A stretch of DNA of 64,000 nucleotides from Duganella guangzhouensis (GTDB taxonomy: Bacteria > Pseudomonadota > Gammaproteobacteria > Burkholderiales > Burkholderiaceae_D): positions 186,001-250,000 of the forward strand of contig NZ_WKJK01000008.1 of NCBI RefSeq assembly GCF_009674535.1, read 5' to 3'. This document shows positions 53,064-61,378 of this stretch, piece by piece; position 1 is the first letter of the stretch; every line of letters starts with the position of its first letter. A model generated the notes under the pieces. It was not told the origin of the DNA and did not search any database. It was given only the letters and a program-made list of their open reading frames with translations. The translations under genes were made by a program, and so were the position numbers.

Positions 53064-53998
53064 TGTGGCGCCGGCCGCGCGTGCAGCCATACCGAGCCGG
53101 CCACCCCGGCGATCAGCAACACAATCGCCGTCAGCTCCAGAGGACGCGGCATCTGCTGCTGATAAACAAAACCGTACAGCAGGCCGAACAAGGTCTCAAA
53201 CAACAGCAGTTGCCCGGACAGCGTAACCGGCACGCGCCGGCTGGCGAGATTCCACAGCTGGTTGCCGATCACCGACGCGCCCAGCGCCACCAGGCTGACC
53301 ACGCTCCAGAAGCGCAACCAATCGCGCATCACGCCGCCCTCGCCCGGCCCGCCGACACCGCCGACCGCCAGCGCGATCACACCCATCGCCAGCGCCACCA
53401 AGCCGGTACTCAAGCCATACAGGCCGGACCACTCGGCGCCGCTGTAATGCGGATTCCGCTTGAGAAAGCGCGCGTTATCGACCGCGTACCAAGTCCAGCA
53501 CAGCAGCGCACCAAACGCGCCCAGCATGCCCAGCGCCACGCGCGGCCAAGCCATCTGCTGTGATGCCGCATGGTTGAACACATCGACGTTGATGCAGACT
53601 ATGCCCGCCACCACCAGCGCCAGCGGCCAGACCAGCTGACGCAGCGGCAGCGCGCCATGATCGCGCCGTCCCAGCAAGGTCACGCTCAACGGCAGCAGAC
53701 CGATAATCAGCGACGCTGGCGCCACACCCGCCAGTTGCACGCCGCCCGACAGCAGCAGGTAGTACACGATGTTGCCGGCCAGCGCGTGGCGCAGCAGCAC
53801 CGCGCAATCGGCCCGCGTCAACCGGCGTAGCAGGCCGCGCAGACGCGGCAACAGCAACACCAGCGTGATCAGCCCATAGGCCAGATAGCGTCCCAGCGCC
53901 AGCTCCATCGGCGAAAACGCCGCCAGCCAGCGCGGCATCACAAAGATCGTGCCCCAGAAGGCTCCGGCCGCAAGGCCGCATAACACGCCATACCACAT
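53012..53998 (-). CDS. EamA/DMT-superfamily permease
   Basis: The protein is 328 residues from MWYGVLCG, selected by the AAAGGAG site; a longer start lacks one. Ten membrane helices form two EamA repeats (about 3-140 and about 155-305), with FWGTIFVMPRWLAAFSPMELALGRYLAYG and VTLSGQLLLFETLFGLLYGFV. Members export metabolites such as amino acids, but the substrate cannot be told. The AraC-like gene upstream on the same strand lies 59 nt away and may regulate it. Confidence 0.85.
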   Translation of the reverse strand: MWYGVLCGLAAGAFWGTIFVMPRWLAAFSPMELALGRYLAYGLITLVLLLPRLRGLLRRLTRADCAVLLRHALAGNIVYYLLLSGGVQLAGVAPASLIIGLLPLSVTLLGRRDHGALPLRQLVWPLALVVAGIVCINVDVFNHAASQQMAWPRVALGMLGAFGALLCWTWYAVDNARFLKRNPHYSGAEWSGLYGLSTGLVALAMGVIALAVGGVGGPGEGGVMRDWLRFWSVVSLVALGASVIGNQLWNLASRRVPVTLSGQLLLFETLFGLLYGFVYQQQMPRPLELTAIVLLIAGVAGSVWLHARPAPHQSDGGAGTSCTSRTST

Positions 53999-54057
53999 GC
54001 TGATTCTCCTTTTGAACAGCATTGTGGCGGCGCACGGCCGATGAGGATTGTGTGGGA

Positions 54058-54795
54058 CTAGCGGATTTTTGTCTGATTCTGCTTGCGGTAGGCCAGCGGT
54101 GTGATGTCCATCGCGCGCCGCATAGCATGCGTCAGCGCGCTCTGATCGGCGTAGCCGGCCAAGGTGGCCAGTTGCGCGATCGGCAGCGAGGATTCCACCA
54201 GTTGGCGACAGACGTAGCGCAGGCGCATCGCGTTCAGCCAGGCTTGCGGCGTGGTGTCCAGCTCTTCACGGAATACGCGATGCAGGCTGCTGACGCTCAT
54301 GCAGGCCAGCTTGGCCATGCTGTCGGTATTCCACGGCTGGCCGGGCTGTGCTTCAAAGCGCGTCAACGCGGCTTGCAGGCGCGAGACGGGACGGATGGTT
54401 TGCGCCGTCAACGATTCCAGCAGCAACGGTGTCCAGTTGGCCAGCACACCGGCGCTGGCCGAGCCTTGCGCCTGCAGCATGCCCATGAAGTCGACCAGCT
54501 TGCTGGTGGCTTCGCTAATCGGTGTGAACGGCCGCTCGGACAATCGGCCCGCAGTTTCGGGCGAAACGGCGGCCAGGTCGAAATCCAGGATCAGCGAGGC
54601 ATTCGCTTCGTGCGAAAACTGCGTGTGCACCAGGCCCGGCGCGATATAGGCCGCGCGCAACGGATGCAGCAGGCCGCTGTTGCCGTTGATGTCCAGCGTC
54701 AGCCGGCCCTTGAGCGGCAGGACCATCTGGGCGTAGTCATGCGCATCCGAGAACGGCGTGTCGTAACTGCGCAGATCGATTTCGTGAGTGGCCAT
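54058..54795 (-). CDS. AraC-family transcriptional regulator
   Basis: The protein is 245 residues from MATHEIDLRSY; an in-frame upstream stretch is not coding-like. The N-terminal cupin-type ligand domain (about 1-100) has QMVLPLKGRLTLDINGNSGLLHPLRAAYIAPG. The C-terminal double helix-turn-helix (about 150-245) has MAKLACMSVSSLHRVFREELDTTPQAWLNAMRL and PIAQLATLAGYADQSALTHAMRRAMDITPLAYRK. It is immediately upstream of the EamA permease in the same direction, so it may control that exporter. Confidence 0.87.
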   Translation of the reverse strand: MATHEIDLRSYDTPFSDAHDYAQMVLPLKGRLTLDINGNSGLLHPLRAAYIAPGLVHTQFSHEANASLILDFDLAAVSPETAGRLSERPFTPISEATSKLVDFMGMLQAQGSASAGVLANWTPLLLESLTAQTIRPVSRLQAALTRFEAQPGQPWNTDSMAKLACMSVSSLHRVFREELDTTPQAWLNAMRLRYVCRQLVESSLPIAQLATLAGYADQSALTHAMRRAMDITPLAYRKQNQTKIR

Positions 54796-54838
54796 GCCAG
54801 CGAGTGTACCGCTAAAGCCCAGCTCGTGTAGAAATGAT

Positions 54839-54851
54839 GGACCTGACCCCG
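54839..54851. repeat. REP-core remnant GGACCTGACCCCG
   Basis: The 13-nt core is identical to the comF element (51101-51113) and lies in the short gap between the AraC gene and the small membrane-protein gene. No matching inverted arm follows, so it appears to be a half or decayed copy. Confidence 0.5.
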
Positions 54852-54887
54852 TCTTTTCGCCGCACCTCGCGGAGCGGCCCCTCTTAT

Positions 54888-55175
54888 TTAACGGCGGGCG
54901 CCCCACAGGGCGAGCAGGGCCAGCAGGCCGGCGCCGAGCAGGCCGACCAGCAGCGTGGTGGCGGCCATGATGGCGGCGGGGTTGCGCAGGCCGGAGAATT
55001 CGGCGGCAAACGCGAGCGCGACGGCGGCGATCAGCTGCGCCGGCAATACGAAGCGCAGGTTGCGGAAGGCCCAAGGATTGTTGCGCAGCCAGAATTTGCG
55101 CGCGACCATCAGCGGCGGCCCCCACAACGCCAGCAGGAAGGCCAGCACCGCCACCAGGATCAGGATGATCCTCAT
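54888..55175 (-). CDS. Small membrane protein of unknown function
   Basis: This 95-residue protein has three hydrophobic segments (about 2-22, 44-62 and 68-90), separated by a basic loop (MVARKFWLRNNPWAFRNLRF). Its ATG overlaps the rfaE2 stop as ATGA, so it is translated with rfaE2. I know no named family. Confidence 0.75.
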   Translation of the reverse strand: MRIILILVAVLAFLLALWGPPLMVARKFWLRNNPWAFRNLRFVLPAQLIAAVALAFAAEFSGLRNPAAIMAATTLLVGLLGAGLLALLALWGARR

Positions 55176-55651
55176 TTGAACGAGCGTACCTTGGCCAGCA
55201 GCTTGGTGGTCGAACGGTCGTGCTCAAAATCGATGGCGACCGCTTCGCCGCCGTAGGCGATCACGGCTTTGCCTTCGGGGATGGCGTCCATCTGGTAATC
55301 GCCGCCCTTGGCGTAGATTTCGGGACGCGCTTGCTGCACCACTTCCAGCGCGGTGTCTTCGTCAAAGTCCACCACCAGGCTGACCGACTCCAGCGACGCC
55401 AGCACCGCCATGCGGTCGGCGCAGTTGTTGAGCGGACGGTCGTCGCCCTTGCCCAGTCGCTTGACGGAAGCGTCGGTATTGGCCGCCACCACCAGCGATG
55501 CGCCCAGCGCGCGTGCCTGCGCCAGATAGGTGACGTGGCCGCGGTGCAGGATGTCGAATACGCCGTTGGTCAACACCACCGGCTTGGGCAGTGCGGCAAC
55601 GCGTGCGGCCAGTTCGGCGCGGGTACAAATCTTGTCTTCAAATTGAGGCAT
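55172..55651 (-). CDS. rfaE2: D-glycero-beta-D-manno-heptose 1-phosphate adenylyltransferase
   Basis: This is a 159-residue stand-alone cytidylyltransferase-fold protein. The nucleotide-binding HxGH is in LTNGVFDILHRGHVTYLAQAR. KRLGKGDDRPLNNCADRMAVLASL and the late YGGEAVAIDFEHDRSTT are typical of RfaE2/HldE-C. It activates heptose phosphate for LPS inner-core synthesis; the kinase half must be elsewhere. It lies 2 nt after the pilU stop. Confidence 0.94.
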   Translation of the reverse strand: MPQFEDKICTRAELAARVAALPKPVVLTNGVFDILHRGHVTYLAQARALGASLVVAANTDASVKRLGKGDDRPLNNCADRMAVLASLESVSLVVDFDEDTALEVVQQARPEIYAKGGDYQMDAIPEGKAVIAYGGEAVAIDFEHDRSTTKLLAKVRSFK

Positions 55652-55653
55652 GG

Positions 55654-56835
55654 TCAGGTCTTGGATTCTTCGTCTTCAGGTTTGTCTTCTTCGATGCTCA
55701 GCGCGCCAAACGCGCCGCCACCTTCGCTTGGTTCCGCGCGGCCGCCATGCAGCTTGATCTGCAGCCGCAGGCCATTGGCCGAATCGGCGTTGCGCAGCGC
55801 TTCTTCGTAGGCGATATAGCCCTTATTATAAAGTTCGAACAGCGCCTGGTCGAAAGTACACATGCCCAGCTCGCGCGACTTGGCCATGATTTCCTTGATC
55901 GACTGGAAATTGCCCTTGAAGATCATCTCGGCGATGGTCGGCGTGTTGAGCAGGATTTCAATCGCGGCCTTGCGGCCCTTGCCGTCCTCGGTGCGTATCA
56001 AGCGCTGCGACACGATCGCGCGCAGATTCGACGACAGGTCCATCAGCAACTGCGCGCGCCGCTCCTCGGGGAAGAAGTTGATGATGCGGTCCATGGTCTG
56101 GTTGGCGTTGTTGGCGTGCAGCGTGCCCAGACACAGGTGCCCGGTCTCGGCAAACGCGATCGCGTGCTCCATGGTTTCGGTGTCGCGGATCTCGCCGATC
56201 AGGATCACGTCCGGCGCCTGGCGCAGCGTGTTCTTCAACGCGTTGTGCCATGACAGCGTGTCGACGCCGACTTCGCGGTGCGTGATCAGACAGCCTTTGT
56301 TTTTATGCACATATTCGACCGGATCTTCGACCGTGATGATGTGGCCGGCCGAGTTGGCGTTGCGGTGATCGATCATCGCCGCCAGCGTGGTCGACTTGCC
56401 GGAGCCGGTGCCGCCCACCACCAGCACCAGGCCGCGCTTGGTCATGATGATGTCCTTGAGGACTTCAGGCAGTTGAAGTTTTTCCAGCGACGGGATCTCG
56501 GAGGCAATCGTGCGTATCACCATTGCCACATTCTGCTGCTGCACGTAGACGTTGACGCGGAAGCGGCACACGTCCGGTAGCGAGATGGCAAAGTTGCATT
56601 CCAGTTCAGTCTCGAACTCGCGCTGCTGCTTCTCATTCATGATCGACAGCGCCAGCGCGCGCGTCACGCTACCAGTCAGCTTCTGCTGGCTCAGTGGCTT
56701 CATCGCGCCTTGCGATTTCATACTCGGTGGGAAGTCGGCCGAAATGAATAAATCCGAACCGCCGGTGTGGTGCATCACCTTCAGCAGCTTGTGCAAATAC
56801 GCCTGGGCTTCTTCGGGACCAAATGTGGAGGACAT
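55654..56835 (-). CDS. pilU: Type IV pilus retraction ATPase PilU
   Basis: The protein is 393 residues from MSSTFGPEEA. The N-terminal PAS-like domain includes LLKVMHHTGGSDLFISADFPPSMKSQG. Walker A is GGTGSGKSTT, Walker B DVILIGEIRD and the His box GHLCLGTLHANNANQTMDRI. The length beyond typical PilT and the acidic tail (EEDKPEDEESKT) favour PilU. It works with PilT in pilus retraction. No pilT is seen next to it in this window. Confidence 0.92.
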   Translation of the reverse strand: MSSTFGPEEAQAYLHKLLKVMHHTGGSDLFISADFPPSMKSQGAMKPLSQQKLTGSVTRALALSIMNEKQQREFETELECNFAISLPDVCRFRVNVYVQQQNVAMVIRTIASEIPSLEKLQLPEVLKDIIMTKRGLVLVVGGTGSGKSTTLAAMIDHRNANSAGHIITVEDPVEYVHKNKGCLITHREVGVDTLSWHNALKNTLRQAPDVILIGEIRDTETMEHAIAFAETGHLCLGTLHANNANQTMDRIINFFPEERRAQLLMDLSSNLRAIVSQRLIRTEDGKGRKAAIEILLNTPTIAEMIFKGNFQSIKEIMAKSRELGMCTFDQALFELYNKGYIAYEEALRNADSANGLRLQIKLHGGRAEPSEGGGAFGALSIEEDKPEDEESKT

Positions 56836-56944
56836 ACATCGCCTTTCAAGTTTACGCTGCATTATATCGACAGCATTCCGCTACAATAGCTCAACTTGGC
56901 GTTCCTTTATTGCATCCCAGCATCGCCTGTGTTCAAATACATTC

Positions 56945-57880
56945 ATGACACTGACCGAACTGAAATATATTGTTGCCGTGGCAAGGGCTAAACACTTCGG
57001 ACACGCAGCCGAAGCCTGTTATGTCGCCCAGCCTACGCTGTCGGTCGCCATCAAGAAACTGGAAGATGAATTGGGCGTGGTCCTGTTTGAACGGGGCGGC
57101 GCCGAAATCTCGGTCACGCCGCTGGGCGCGCAAATCGTCGCCCAGGCCGAGCGCGTGCTCGAACAAACCGCCGCCATCAAGGAACTGGCCAAGCAGAACA
57201 AGGATCCGCTGGCTGGCCCGCTGCGTCTGGGTGTGATCTACACCATCGGCCCTTATCTGCTGCCACCGCTGGTCAAGGGCATGATCGACAAAGTGCCGCA
57301 GATGCCTTTAATCCTGCAAGAAAACTTCACCGTCAAGCTGCTGGAGATGCTGCGCCAGGGCGAGCTGGACGCCGCCATCATGGCGCTGCCACTGCCCGAG
57401 CACGGCATGGCGATGCAAGTGTTGTACGACGAACCGTTTGTGGTGGCGATGCCATCGCAACATCCCTGGACCAAGCGCCGCACCATCCCCGCCGACGACC
57501 TCAAGACCGAGAACATGCTGTTGCTCGGTAACGGCCACTGCTTCCGCGATCAGGTGCTGGAAGTGTGTCCGGAAATGGCGCGCTTCTCGGCGCCGGGCAA
57601 TGGCATGCAGCGTACTTTTGAAGGTTCGTCGCTGGAGACCATCCGCCACATGGTGGCCAGCGGCATCGGCCTGACCGTGCTGCCGCGCGCCTCGGTGCCG
57701 GACATGGAGACGCGCGACGGCATGCTGCAATTCCGCGCCTTCGACGAGCCAGCGCCATCGCGCCGCGTGGTGATCGTGTGGCGTAAAAGCTTCACCCGCA
57801 AGGCCGCCATCGACGCCGTCTGCGAGGTGGTCGCATCGTGCAACCTGCCCGGCATCACCACCCTCTGCGCTGATCAATGA
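56945..57880 (+). CDS. oxyR: Peroxide-sensing LysR regulator OxyR
   Basis: This is a 311-residue protein. The DNA-binding domain is MTLTELKYIVAVARAKHFGHAAEACYVAQPTLSVAIKKLEDELGVVLFER in outline. The redox pair is present at exactly residues 199 and 208 (GNGHCFRDQVLEVC), as in the E. coli protein. The oxidised disulfide form activates catalase and peroxidase genes. It is divergent from pilU, with 109 nt between starts. No peroxide defence gene is in the window. Confidence 0.95.
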   Translation: MTLTELKYIVAVARAKHFGHAAEACYVAQPTLSVAIKKLEDELGVVLFERGGAEISVTPLGAQIVAQAERVLEQTAAIKELAKQNKDPLAGPLRLGVIYTIGPYLLPPLVKGMIDKVPQMPLILQENFTVKLLEMLRQGELDAAIMALPLPEHGMAMQVLYDEPFVVAMPSQHPWTKRRTIPADDLKTENMLLLGNGHCFRDQVLEVCPEMARFSAPGNGMQRTFEGSSLETIRHMVASGIGLTVLPRASVPDMETRDGMLQFRAFDEPAPSRRVVIVWRKSFTRKAAIDAVCEVVASCNLPGITTLCADQ

Positions 57881-57935
57881 CAGGCGAGCGCAGGATTTGC
57901 GATAATCATCGCTTTCCTGTTATTCAACTTGGCAT

Positions 57936-58790
57936 ATGAACAAGCTGCCGTTGTACTTCCGCCTGATCCGCCTGGACAAACCTATCGGTACCGTTTTGCT
58001 GCTGTGGCCTACGCTGTATGCGATGTGGCTGGCGGCCGACGGCGTGCCGGACTGGCATTTGCTGCTGATCTTCACGCTCGGCACCTTCCTGATGCGCTCC
58101 GCAGGCTGCGCCATCAATGACTATGCGGACCAGGATTTCGACAAGCACGTCAAGCGCACCGCGCAGCGGCCCATCACCAGCGGCCGCGTCAGCGGCAAGG
58201 AAGCGCTGGCGATCGCGGCGCTGCTGGCGATTATCGCCTTCTGCCTGATCCTGCCGCTGAACGCGCTGACCAAGCAGATGTCGGTGGCGGCGGTGATCAT
58301 TGCCGGCACCTATCCATATTTCAAACGCTTCTTCGCGATACCGCAGGCGTATCTGGGGATCGCGTTCGGCTTCGGCATTCCGATGGCGTTTGCCGCGATC
58401 CAGAATCAAGTACCACCGCTGGCCTGGCTGCTGCTGGTCGGGAATATCTTCTGGACCCTGGCCTACGATACCGAATACGCCATGGTCGATCGCGATGACG
58501 ACCTGAAGATCGGCATCAAGACCTCGGCCATCACCTTCGGCCGTTACGATGTGGCGATCGTCATGTTCTGCTACGCCATGCACCTGGTGATCCTGCTGCT
58601 GTGCGGCTGGCAGCAGGGATTGCGGCTGTGGTTCGTGGCCGGACTGGCGGTGGCGGCCGGCATCGCCTGCTACCACTACACGCTGATTCGCGACCGCGAT
58701 CGCGACGGCTGCTTCTACGCCTTCCGTCACAACAACTGGCTGGGCGGCGTGATCTTTGCCGGCGTGGTACTCGACTACGCGCTGCGCTGA
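57936..58790 (+). CDS. ubiA: 4-hydroxybenzoate octaprenyltransferase
   Basis: This is a 284-residue, nine-helix prenyltransferase. The first Asp motif is [21 protein letters not shown] and the second is [45 protein letters not shown] at the start is diagnostic. It prenylates 4-hydroxybenzoate in ubiquinone synthesis. It lies 55 nt after oxyR. Confidence 0.96.
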   Translation: MNKLPLYFRLIRLDKPIGTVLLLWPTLYAMWLAADGVPDWHLLLIFTLGTFLMRSAGCAINDYADQDFDKHVKRTAQRPITSGRVSGKEALAIAALLAIIAFCLILPLNALTKQMSVAAVIIAGTYPYFKRFFAIPQAYLGIAFGFGIPMAFAAIQNQVPPLAWLLLVGNIFWTLAYDTEYAMVDRDDDLKIGIKTSAITFGRYDVAIVMFCYAMHLVILLLCGWQQGLRLWFVAGLAVAAGIACYHYTLIRDRDRDGCFYAFRHNNWLGGVIFAGVVLDYALR

Positions 58791-58876
58791 GCACAATTGA
58801 GCGCGCACAAAAAAGAGTCTTCGCCCATACTTACACTGTTTAGCCCATCCCACCGGACAATACAGACGAGGTCACC

Positions 58877-59230
58877 ATGGAACAAACTCCCTTGAACGGC
58901 CAGGCGGCCATCGCCGACAGCCAGGCCGCCAGCGCCACCGCCCGCGACAAGCTGATGAATGAGCTGACGCACACCATCAGCGAAGCCGAGAAATGGCTGA
59001 CGGATAGTGTCGAACAAGCCGGCGGCATCAGCGCCGAAACCCGCGCCCGTTTTGACGATGCGCTCAGCACCGCCAGGAGCGACCTGCGCAAGCTGGAAGA
59101 CAGCTTCCTGGCCCACAGCCGCAACGCCGCCGACACGGTCGATAGCTACGTGCGCAACAACCCGTGGCAAGCGGCCGGCATCGGCGCCGCCATCGGCGTC
59201 GTCCTAGGCCTGCTGATCGCCCGGAAATAA
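58877..59230 (+). CDS. DUF883-family (ElaB/YqjD-like) membrane-anchored protein
   Basis: This is a 117-residue protein. The helical polar body has heptad-like repeats (LMNELTHTISEAEKWLTDSVEQAGG). A single C-terminal helix follows (AAGIGAAIGVVLGLLIARK). A GAGG site precedes the ATG. Related proteins tether inactive ribosomes to the inner membrane in stationary phase. Whether this one does so is not shown by sequence. Confidence 0.88.
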   Translation: MEQTPLNGQAAIADSQAASATARDKLMNELTHTISEAEKWLTDSVEQAGGISAETRARFDDALSTARSDLRKLEDSFLAHSRNAADTVDSYVRNNPWQAAGIGAAIGVVLGLLIARK

Positions 59231-59242
59231 CGCTCCAGCATC

Positions 59243-59869
59243 TCACGACTCAAGCCGCTCGGCAAAGTGACTGCCCATGAAAATCCGCTGGGCGTTGCCG
59301 CGCTCCGCCAGCCTGTGCTGGCGATGCCGGAGCTGTCGCTGGCGTTCACGCTCTCCCTCGACCAGTTCGGCCAGTTTGATAGACAGTAATTGCGCAGCAA
59401 GCCGCTTATTGGCATGCTGGCTGCGCTGAGACTGCACCTTGACCGAGATGCCCGTCGCCATATGCGTCGCGCGGATCGCGCTGTCAGTCTTGTTGACGTG
59501 TTGCCCACCGGGGCCGGAAGCACGTATCGCCTCATAGCGAATTTCCCCCTCGGTCGGCAGTGCATCGGCGCAGCGGAACACAGAGCCCTGCAGGAACCAA
59601 TTCTTGCGCTTGTGCTGTATCCGATAAGGACTCTGGCACACCCACAAAATACTCCCGCTCCATCGCTGCGCCAGCACGGATGCCGCCTGGCCCTCCAGTT
59701 GCAACAGTACCGAACGCAAGGTACCGTTGACCGGTCCTGGCTCCTGCTCCAGCAATTCGATATGCACAGCGCTGGCCTCCGCCTCCTCAAACAGACGGCG
59801 CAACGCATGCTGAACGCCGAGGCAGCATTCCGCCGGGCCAGAATTGGCCGATAATTGGAGTACTATCAT
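59243..59869 (-). CDS. prfH: Peptide chain release factor H homolog (ribosome rescue)
   Basis: The protein is 208 residues from the ATG that overlaps the rtcB2 stop as TGATG; a GTG nine bases upstream is also in frame. The catalytic GGQ lies in RASGPGGQHVNKTDSAIRATH (about 120), and the basic tail RERQRQLRHRQHRLAERGN resembles a release-factor C-terminus. The codon-recognition domain of RF1/RF2 is absent. Homologs release peptide from ribosomes with damaged decoding centres so that the paired RNA ligase can repair the 16S rRNA. Confidence 0.92.
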   Translation of the reverse strand: MIVLQLSANSGPAECCLGVQHALRRLFEEAEASAVHIELLEQEPGPVNGTLRSVLLQLEGQAASVLAQRWSGSILWVCQSPYRIQHKRKNWFLQGSVFRCADALPTEGEIRYEAIRASGPGGQHVNKTDSAIRATHMATGISVKVQSQRSQHANKRLAAQLLSIKLAELVEGERERQRQLRHRQHRLAERGNAQRIFMGSHFAERLES

Positions 59870-61062
59870 CAGCAGCACTCCCCTCGTGTTTTATACGTCA
59901 GCACCGGCTTACTGCGATACAGCACCCGCACCAGCCCTGCACCCACCAGGCAGGCCAGCACACTGTCAACACGCTTGTATGCCTGCGCCGCCTCCTCATA
60001 GATCAGCGCACGGTCATTGCAGATGACTCGCCCTCCCAACGAAGTACGGCTTAACTGCGACGGCGTAGCGCGCGCAATCAAGCGGTCCTTGCATTCGCTC
60101 CGCTGCCATTTGCGCCCCGCGCCATGAGCCAGCGACTGCAAACTCACAGCACAATGGTCAGTCAGAGGTTCCAACATGTAGCTGTAATCGTCGCGCGACC
60201 CCGGCAACATGACCAGCCCGCAGTCGGAAGGGGTCGCGCCCTTGCGATGCAGCCAGCCCAGTTGATCGTCGATTCGAGCCGGCGTGACCGTGTTGTGATT
60301 GACGTCCAGAACCAGCCTCGCCCGGCAGCGCAAGCGATGCAGTATGCGCGCACCGATCAGCGCCCGGTTCAATTCGGCAAACTGTACAGCGGCGGCATGT
60401 TGTTGCAGATATGCCTGTGCCGCGATGCCTTCGGGCGCCAGCCCGGAATGGCCAAACGCCGCGACATGGCTGGACAACACAGCCTGCCCCAACCCGCGCG
60501 AGCCGCTGTGCACCAGCAACTGCAAACACTTGTGCTCCACGCCGGCGCCACTAACACTATCTGCACATTCGAGCTGATCTATCATCTGTAACTCGGCAAA
60601 GTGGTTGCCCCTGCCGATCGTTCCCAGCGAGCGCAGGTGCTCCTGCCCTAAACCCGCTACCGCTAGTGCTTCCGACAGCGCCTCCCTGCGTTCAAGCAGC
60701 GATTGATCGGAACCCACCAGCACGGCCCACTCATCGTCATTGACCGGTTGGTCAAGATTGCCAATCTGCTTGTCCAGCTTATCGAGTTTCCCCCTGCCGG
60801 CGGGCAAATCCGTCTGCCATAACGCCATGCCGCAACCGATATCGTTGCCGACCAACGCGGGGTAAAAGCGCCCTACACTAAAAAATGCCGCACCGACCGG
60901 ATAGCCGCGACCGGGATGCAAATCCGGCAGGCCTGCCACCTTCAGCATCCCCGGCAAGCCAGCCGTCGTTGTCAGTTGTTGTACTGCAGCGTCCTCAAGC
61001 CACAGGCGAGCGGATGCAATGACCGTCACACGGTCAGAAATCTGTTGAATAAAATTGCCCAT
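59869..61062 (-). CDS. RtcB-family RNA ligase (RtcB2, PrfH-linked)
   Basis: This is a 397-residue protein of the shorter RtcB2 type. Metal and catalytic motifs are VGNDIGCGMALWQ (Cys/Asp, about 73-80), TIGRGNHFAEL, LLVHSGSRGLGQAV and the guanylylation-region LAHGAGRKWQR (His about 312). RtcB enzymes join 3'-phosphate or 2',3'-cyclic phosphate to 5'-OH ends using GTP and Mn2+. The upstream position and one-base overlap with prfH identify the rRNA-repair pair. No archease or RtcR regulator gene is visible. Confidence 0.93.
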   Translation of the reverse strand: MGNFIQQISDRVTVIASARLWLEDAAVQQLTTTAGLPGMLKVAGLPDLHPGRGYPVGAAFFSVGRFYPALVGNDIGCGMALWQTDLPAGRGKLDKLDKQIGNLDQPVNDDEWAVLVGSDQSLLERREALSEALAVAGLGQEHLRSLGTIGRGNHFAELQMIDQLECADSVSGAGVEHKCLQLLVHSGSRGLGQAVLSSHVAAFGHSGLAPEGIAAQAYLQQHAAAVQFAELNRALIGARILHRLRCRARLVLDVNHNTVTPARIDDQLGWLHRKGATPSDCGLVMLPGSRDDYSYMLEPLTDHCAVSLQSLAHGAGRKWQRSECKDRLIARATPSQLSRTSLGGRVICNDRALIYEEAAQAYKRVDSVLACLVGAGLVRVLYRSKPVLTYKTRGECC

Positions 61063-61378
61063 AACGGAGCCTTATCCTGAAATGAAATTGAGGATGGGCG
61101 TGGCAACGCACCGGCAAAAGATCGCCGCTACGGGTGCGAGAACTTGCGGATGAATTAAATCAGGAAGTCAGCAGACGCCAAGCCCAAGGGGAAGCGGTGA
61201 TGGTGACGTTTTGCATTGCTATCTCCTTTCTGAATGGGTTGGCCGTGATTGGAGGGACTATGCTAAACCAGATCCAAAAATGCTACAAGTCTTTTAATCT
61301 TGCAATCCCAATAAAACTTACTGATATACTAAATCTCGACTAGCGCCTGAATAACAAAAAGTTGAAGGGGGATAGCAG
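61063..61378. other. 316-bp gap between rtcB2 and the beta-helix gene
   Basis: The gap is AT-richer than its surroundings and holds the divergent leaders of rtcB2 and the beta-helix gene. On the plus strand, TTGCAA (61300-61305) and TATACT (61325-61330) are separated by 19 bp and could be a weak promoter for the beta-helix gene. A short open frame at 61134-61343 has no ribosome site and no family likeness, so it is not called. No GG-N10-GC sigma-54 element was found for rtcB2. Confidence 0.45.

Noticed and set aside
61063-61130. Possible sigma-54 promoter for rtcB2
   Set aside because: GG and GC dinucleotides occur but not with the required 10-bp spacing, and no RtcR gene is nearby.
61134-61343. 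69-codon plus-strand frame in the gap after rtcB2
   Set aside because: There is no Shine-Dalgarno and no family likeness; it starts in sequence likely to be the rtcB2 leader.
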